This document shows positions 14,623-17,758 of a stretch of 17,758 bases of DNA, in pieces. Numbering within the stretch: position 1 is the stretch's first letter; each line of letters starts with the position of its first letter. This stretch comes from Oxalobacteraceae bacterium. Its GTDB lineage: Bacteria; Pseudomonadota; Gammaproteobacteria; Burkholderiales; Burkholderiaceae_D. The stretch spans positions 1 to 17,758 of the forward strand of contig PKWO01000373.1 in the NCBI GenBank assembly GCA_003132085.1, in the 5' to 3' direction. The notes under the pieces were generated by a model. It had not been told where the DNA came from. It saw only the letters and a program-made list of their open reading frames with translations, and made no database searches. Made by a program: the position numbers and the translations under genes.

Positions 14623-16566
14623 ATGGCTGACCATTCCACAAACCCGACCGCACGCCCTCGCATCTGCTTTCTGGCCTACCGACATATAGTGCAGCTCGCC
14701 GCTCCCATCATTGCCGAGTATGCGAACCGTGCCGATATCGAAGTCGTTGAAGGAGCGTTCGATGGTGCAATATCGATCGCGTGTGAGCGGATCAAGTCCG
14801 GCTCCGTGGACGTGTTCATTAGCGCCGGCGCTAACGGCGCCATGCTACGCCAAATTTTGGCAGCACCGCCAGTCGCTATTATTCAGCTCACCGGATTTGA
14901 CCTTATGCAGGCCTTACTCAAGGCACGCAGCAAATCAACACGGGTAGGCATAGTGATGTATGGATGCACCATTCCAGAACTGAATGATGTAAAAGAGATT
15001 CTTAAACTCGAGATTGTTCAATACGCGTACGAGACACCTAAGGAGGCGCGGCTATGTTTTGACAGGTTAAGAGGGGATGGTTTTAATGTCATCATAGGAT
15101 CCAGTCTCGTGGTTGAAATGGCTGAAGCGCAAGGTTTGGTCGGCATACTTGCCTATTCCTTAGACGGTGTGCGTCGCGGCTTTGACGACGCCATCGAACT
15201 CGCCCGAGTAACACGGCTAGAATCGGGAAGATACCAGCAACTGAATGGCGTACTTGGCAATTTGCAGGAAGCCGTACTCGCAGTGGACCGAAATAATTGC
15301 GTGATTGCCATCAATCCGCGGATGCAGCAACTACTAAATAAAAGCGACTTGTTATTATTAGGTAAATCGCTCGATAGCATCGAGCCGGAGCTTTCGCTGG
15401 CGAAGATCATGGAGAAAGGTATCGAGGAACGCGCTCTGGTATTCCACTTTGCGCGAAGGGACTGGATCGTGAATCGTACGCCCATCCGAGAGTATGGTGA
15501 AATTGTCGGCGCCGCGATCACACTGTACGACGCTCAAGTGATTGTCGAAGCCGATACCAGCTTACGCATACAACAGCGAAAACGCCAAACCACCGCGAAG
15601 TATAGCTTTGACGATTTGATCGGCAACAGCACTTCTTTTCTTCACGCAATTTGCACAGCCCGGCGCTTTTCGCAGACGGACCTCACAGTGCTCATCGTGG
15701 GAGAAAGCGGCGCCGGAAAAGAGCTTTTCGCACAAGCGATCCACAATGAAAGCGCTCGCGCCGGGCAGGCCTTCGTCGCCCTGAACTGCGCCGCGTTTTC
15801 AGAATCGTTGCTAGAGAGCGAGCTCTTCGGATACGAGGAAGGCGCGTTTACCGGCTCACGTCGCGGCGGCAAGCGCGGACTGTTCGAGACGGCTCACAAA
15901 GGCACCTTGTTCCTCGACGAAATCGGCGATATGCCGCTCTCATTGCAAACTCGTCTACTTCGCGTCTTACAGGAACACGAGATTACTCGCGTGGGCGGTA
16001 CCGCCACTATACCCATCGACGTGCGCGTTATCGCTGCCACGCATCAGCCCTTGCAGGAGATGATCGCCAAGCGCACTTTCCGGCAAGACTTGTATTACCG
16101 CATCAACACACTGCGCTTGCCATTGCCCCCGTTACGAGAACGTTCCGACGACATTGCCATCCTTGCACAAACTCTGGTAGGACGGTCCCTAAAACGACTT
16201 GGGATAAAAATGAATACTCAACAGGTACTGGCACCGCTTTTGCCTTATCTCTCTGCATATTCCTGGCCAGGGAACGTAAGGGAATTGGAGAATATTGCCG
16301 ACCGTATTTCCGTGTTTTTACTGCAGTTCGATAGGCAGGAAGACATCGCTTATGACGGTCTTTGGAACGATTGCCCGGAGTTATTTTTATCCGATCACAT
16401 GGACGTACACGGCGTCGTTGATCATCTAAAGATGCGCTTGGCAGAAGTGCTCGAATTATGCGAAGGAAACCGCACCATGGCGGCGCAAAAACTCGGAATC
16501 AGTCGATCGACATTATGGAGATGGGTGAAGGAACAAGCGGGTGGAGACGTACCGGAGCAGAATTAA
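14623..16566 (+). CDS. PrpR-type sigma-54-dependent transcriptional activator
   Basis: This 647-residue protein has four parts. Residues about 12-195 form a PrpR_N sensor domain (periplasmic-binding-like, with GANGAMLRQI and IIGSSLVVEMA). Residues about 205-320 form a PAS-like domain. The AAA+ domain has Walker A GESGAGKE (360-367), the sigma-54 contact loop GAFTGS (407-412) and Walker B FLDEIGD (430-436). The C-terminal Fis-type helix-turn-helix is at about 615-637 (GNRTMAAQKLGISRSTLWRW). The contact loop has Ser in place of the usual final Ala; the essential GAFTG core is intact. PrpR itself senses 2-methylcitrate, so an organic-acid effector, perhaps the hydroxy-dicarboxylate of this pathway, is likely (inference). 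It is divergent from the operon and should drive the sigma-54 promoter at 14488-14503. The ribosome site is weak, so the exact start is less certain. Confidence 0.93.
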   Translation: MADHSTNPTARPRICFLAYRHIVQLAAPIIAEYANRADIEVVEGAFDGAISIACERIKSGSVDVFISAGANGAMLRQILAAPPVAIIQLTGFDLMQALLKARSKSTRVGIVMYGCTIPELNDVKEILKLEIVQYAYETPKEARLCFDRLRGDGFNVIIGSSLVVEMAEAQGLVGILAYSLDGVRRGFDDAIELARVTRLESGRYQQLNGVLGNLQEAVLAVDRNNCVIAINPRMQQLLNKSDLLLLGKSLDSIEPELSLAKIMEKGIEERALVFHFARRDWIVNRTPIREYGEIVGAAITLYDAQVIVEADTSLRIQQRKRQTTAKYSFDDLIGNSTSFLHAICTARRFSQTDLTVLIVGESGAGKELFAQAIHNESARAGQAFVALNCAAFSESLLESELFGYEEGAFTGSRRGGKRGLFETAHKGTLFLDEIGDMPLSLQTRLLRVLQEHEITRVGGTATIPIDVRVIAATHQPLQEMIAKRTFRQDLYYRINTLRLPLPPLRERSDDIAILAQTLVGRSLKRLGIKMNTQQVLAPLLPYLSAYSWPGNVRELENIADRISVFLLQFDRQEDIAYDGLWNDCPELFLSDHMDVHGVVDHLKMRLAEVLELCEGNRTMAAQKLGISRSTLWRWVKEQAGGDVPEQN

Positions 16567-16785
16567 GGCAACGCTTATATGGATGCGTCCCGGAAAGCAA
16601 GTTTTTCGCTCGTGAAGTTTCGAAGGAGTTGCAGTCTATATATAGACTTGGCCTCATCTCTTTTGCCAAGATGATTTGTTCAGCGGTGTCGAAGGCGCTG
16701 GATTGCCGAGAGAGATCTTGATCGCAGAGGTGGTGAACATTACACGCACCAAGCACATCATATTGGCGAAAATGGTACCGAGAAT
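16567..16785. other. Gene-free segment after the regulator
   Basis: I recognise no product in any frame of this stretch. It holds the 16-bp perfect palindrome at 16633-16648 and ends at the terminal-repeat-like start of the IS6-family remnant. Short open frames on both strands overlap each other and lack ribosome sites. Confidence 0.45.
16633..16648. repeat. 16-bp perfect palindrome
   Basis: AGTCTATATATAGACT is a perfect inverted repeat without a loop, 67 bp after the activator's stop codon. Without a T tract it is unlikely to be a terminator. It may be a protein-binding dyad or chance in AT-rich DNA. Confidence 0.4.
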
Positions 16786-16910
16786 GGCCTTGTTGCACTC
16801 AGGAGCTTGGCTAACAACGCGGCGCTTTCTTAACGCCAATTTGCCATGCCTTGTTCAAGGAATGGCAGTTCGACCAGGAAGCTATCACCCTGTGCGTGCG
16901 GTGGTACTTG
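16786..16910 (+). mobile_element. Left-end remnant of an IS6-family insertion sequence
   Basis: The segment begins with GGCCTTGTTGCA, which resembles the terminal inverted repeats of IS6/IS26-type elements (GGCxxTGTTGCA). After about 65 bp a frame reads ALFKEWQFDQEAITLCVRWYL (from 16848), matching the conserved N-terminus of IS6-family transposases (FKxRHFxxxIILxxVRWY). Homology stops at about 16910, before the DDE domain, and no right-hand repeat is seen, so the element is truncated and inactive. It lies between the activator and the LysR gene and marks a past rearrangement at the right border of the catabolic locus. Confidence 0.65.
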
Positions 16911-17166
16911 ATATCTACATACCATCACCCCGCTAAATTCAGACAGAAAACAGCGCATGGAAGGACACTAAGCTGCGCTGATCAGACGACCGTAATAACT
17001 AGAGAGAACAGGATCATCGGCGGTCAGGTTGTGCGCCGGGCCGGCGTTCGTTTCCTATGGTTTGCACCACAAGCATTTGACGCTCCTTGGCTCTCAAGAT
17101 AAAAGTCGGAAATCAAGGCGCATGAAATTTTACGGCCGGTTACAATTCTGTAGAATTTCACACCAG
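16911..17166. other. Gene-free spacer between IS remnant and LysR gene
   Basis: No gene recognised. Small dyads are present (CGCCGG-G-CCGGCG near 17034-17046; AATTCT-GT-AGAATT at 17144-17157, just past the LysR stop) but none has a T tract that would mark a terminator. The frame of the transposase remnant stays open to 17102 but no longer resembles a transposase. Confidence 0.4.
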
Positions 17167-17758
17167 TCATGCAATCCAAGTGCCTGGAATGCCCCGTATT
17201 ACTCCACATAGCACCTCATAAAACCCCTGGGCCGCCGGCGACATGGATTTGTCCTGACGGCGCAACACCCCGATCGTGCGGCCGACCGAGGGATCAACCA
17301 GCGGCCGGGCGACCAGCGTCGGATGCTGTTTGACCGGCAACGCCAGCTGAGGCAGAACGCTGATGCCGTAGCCGGCCTCCAACATACCGTTGACGGTCGC
17401 GAGCTGCGATACTGAAATCTTGCGCCGGGAACTGACGCCGTTGCGGATCAGTTCATCATTGATGTCCGCGTAAATACTGCTTTTAGCAGTCAGTTCGATC
17501 ATGGTCTCCCCGCTCAACTGTTGCCATCTGACCTGCTTCATTTTCGCCAGCCGGTGATCGCGGGTGCAAACAACGTGGAATGCCTCTTTCAACAGCGGTT
17601 CGAAAATCATTTCCTCATGCGGGTCTTTCCACTGCACCGCGACGCCGAGGTCGGCTTCGCCATACCTTACTAGTTCCAGCACGCTGCTGCCGGCATCGTC
17701 CCTGATCTGGATTTCGATTGCAGGATACCGCTGCTCACATTCTCGGATCACTTCCGGC
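17167..17758 (-). CDS. LysR-type transcriptional regulator, C-terminal part (cut by window edge)
   Basis: The visible 197 or so residues are the substrate-binding domain of a LysR-type regulator: PEVIRECEQRYPAIEIQIRD at the start, LVRYGEADLGVAV, HRLAKMKQVRWQQLSGE, and the family-typical MLEAGYGISVLPQLA. The frame stays open to the window edge, so the N-terminal helix-turn-helix and roughly a third of the protein are outside. A GTG at 17751 is not the real start. The domain normally binds a small aromatic or organic-acid inducer. The gene is convergent with the sigma-54 activator and separated from it by an IS remnant, so it may belong to the neighbouring locus and not control this one. Confidence 0.88.
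   Translation of the reverse strand, partial: PEVIRECEQRYPAIEIQIRDDAGSSVLELVRYGEADLGVAVQWKDPHEEMIFEPLLKEAFHVVCTRDHRLAKMKQVRWQQLSGETMIELTAKSSIYADINDELIRNGVSSRRKISVSQLATVNGMLEAGYGISVLPQLALPVKQHPTLVARPLVDPSVGRTIGVLRRQDKSMSPAAQGFYEVLCGVIRGIPGTWIA

Noticed and set aside
16499..16798. Minus-strand frame overlapping the end of the sigma-54 activator
   Set aside because: It overlaps the conserved helix-turn-helix of the activator and shows no recognisable domain; treated as chance.
17144..17157. AATTCT-GT-AGAATT dyad after the LysR stop as a terminator
   Set aside because: The loop would be too small and no T tract follows on the minus strand.

Overview
The window looks like chromosomal accessory DNA from a betaproteobacterium, probably Burkholderiales. 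This is inferred from gene content, moderate GC and codon use, not from a marker gene. No rRNA, tRNA or CRISPR was seen. The core is a long catabolic locus read leftwards (minus strand) from a divergent sigma-54 activator at 14623-16566.

From right to left it contains: the end of a LysR-type regulator cut by the window edge (17167-17758, minus); a roughly 600-bp spacer with the left end of an IS6-family element; a PrpR-type sigma-54 activator (plus strand); a divergent control region with a -24/-12 promoter (14488-14503) and an inverted-repeat activator site (14586-14605); a class III CoA-transferase and an HMG-CoA-lyase-type enzyme (13254-14450, 12264-13238); a 630-bp spacer with a sigma-70-like promoter overlapped by the palindrome TTGTCCGGACAA; HyuA- and HyuB-type subunits of an ATP-dependent hydantoinase/carboxylase (9541-11631, 7632-9524); a truncated second HMG-CoA-lyase gene (7334-7630); an envelope module of YCF48-like beta-propeller, RND/MMPL transporter, DUF1302 outer-membrane protein and DUF1329 periplasmic protein (910-7330); and an isochorismatase-fold amidohydrolase (222-812). 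The same TTGTCCGGACAA palindrome recurs at the left edge (1-22), again overlapping a -10-like TATAAT.

Working model (inference): the envelope module moves a poorly soluble substrate or product across the cell envelope. HyuAB carboxylates a ketone/enol or opens a cyclic amide using ATP. The amidohydrolase removes an amide or carbamoyl group. The CoA-transferase activates the resulting branched (3-hydroxy-)dicarboxylate, and the lyase cleaves it to acetyl-CoA plus a ketone or keto acid. The PrpR-type sensor would respond to an organic-acid intermediate. The substrate cannot be named from sequence. Two control layers are visible: sigma-54 plus activator in front of the CoA-transferase/lyase pair, and a probable repressor operator in front of hyuA and at the left edge. 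The locus seems assembled from two transcription units, and a redundant lyase gene has decayed inside the hyu/envelope unit.
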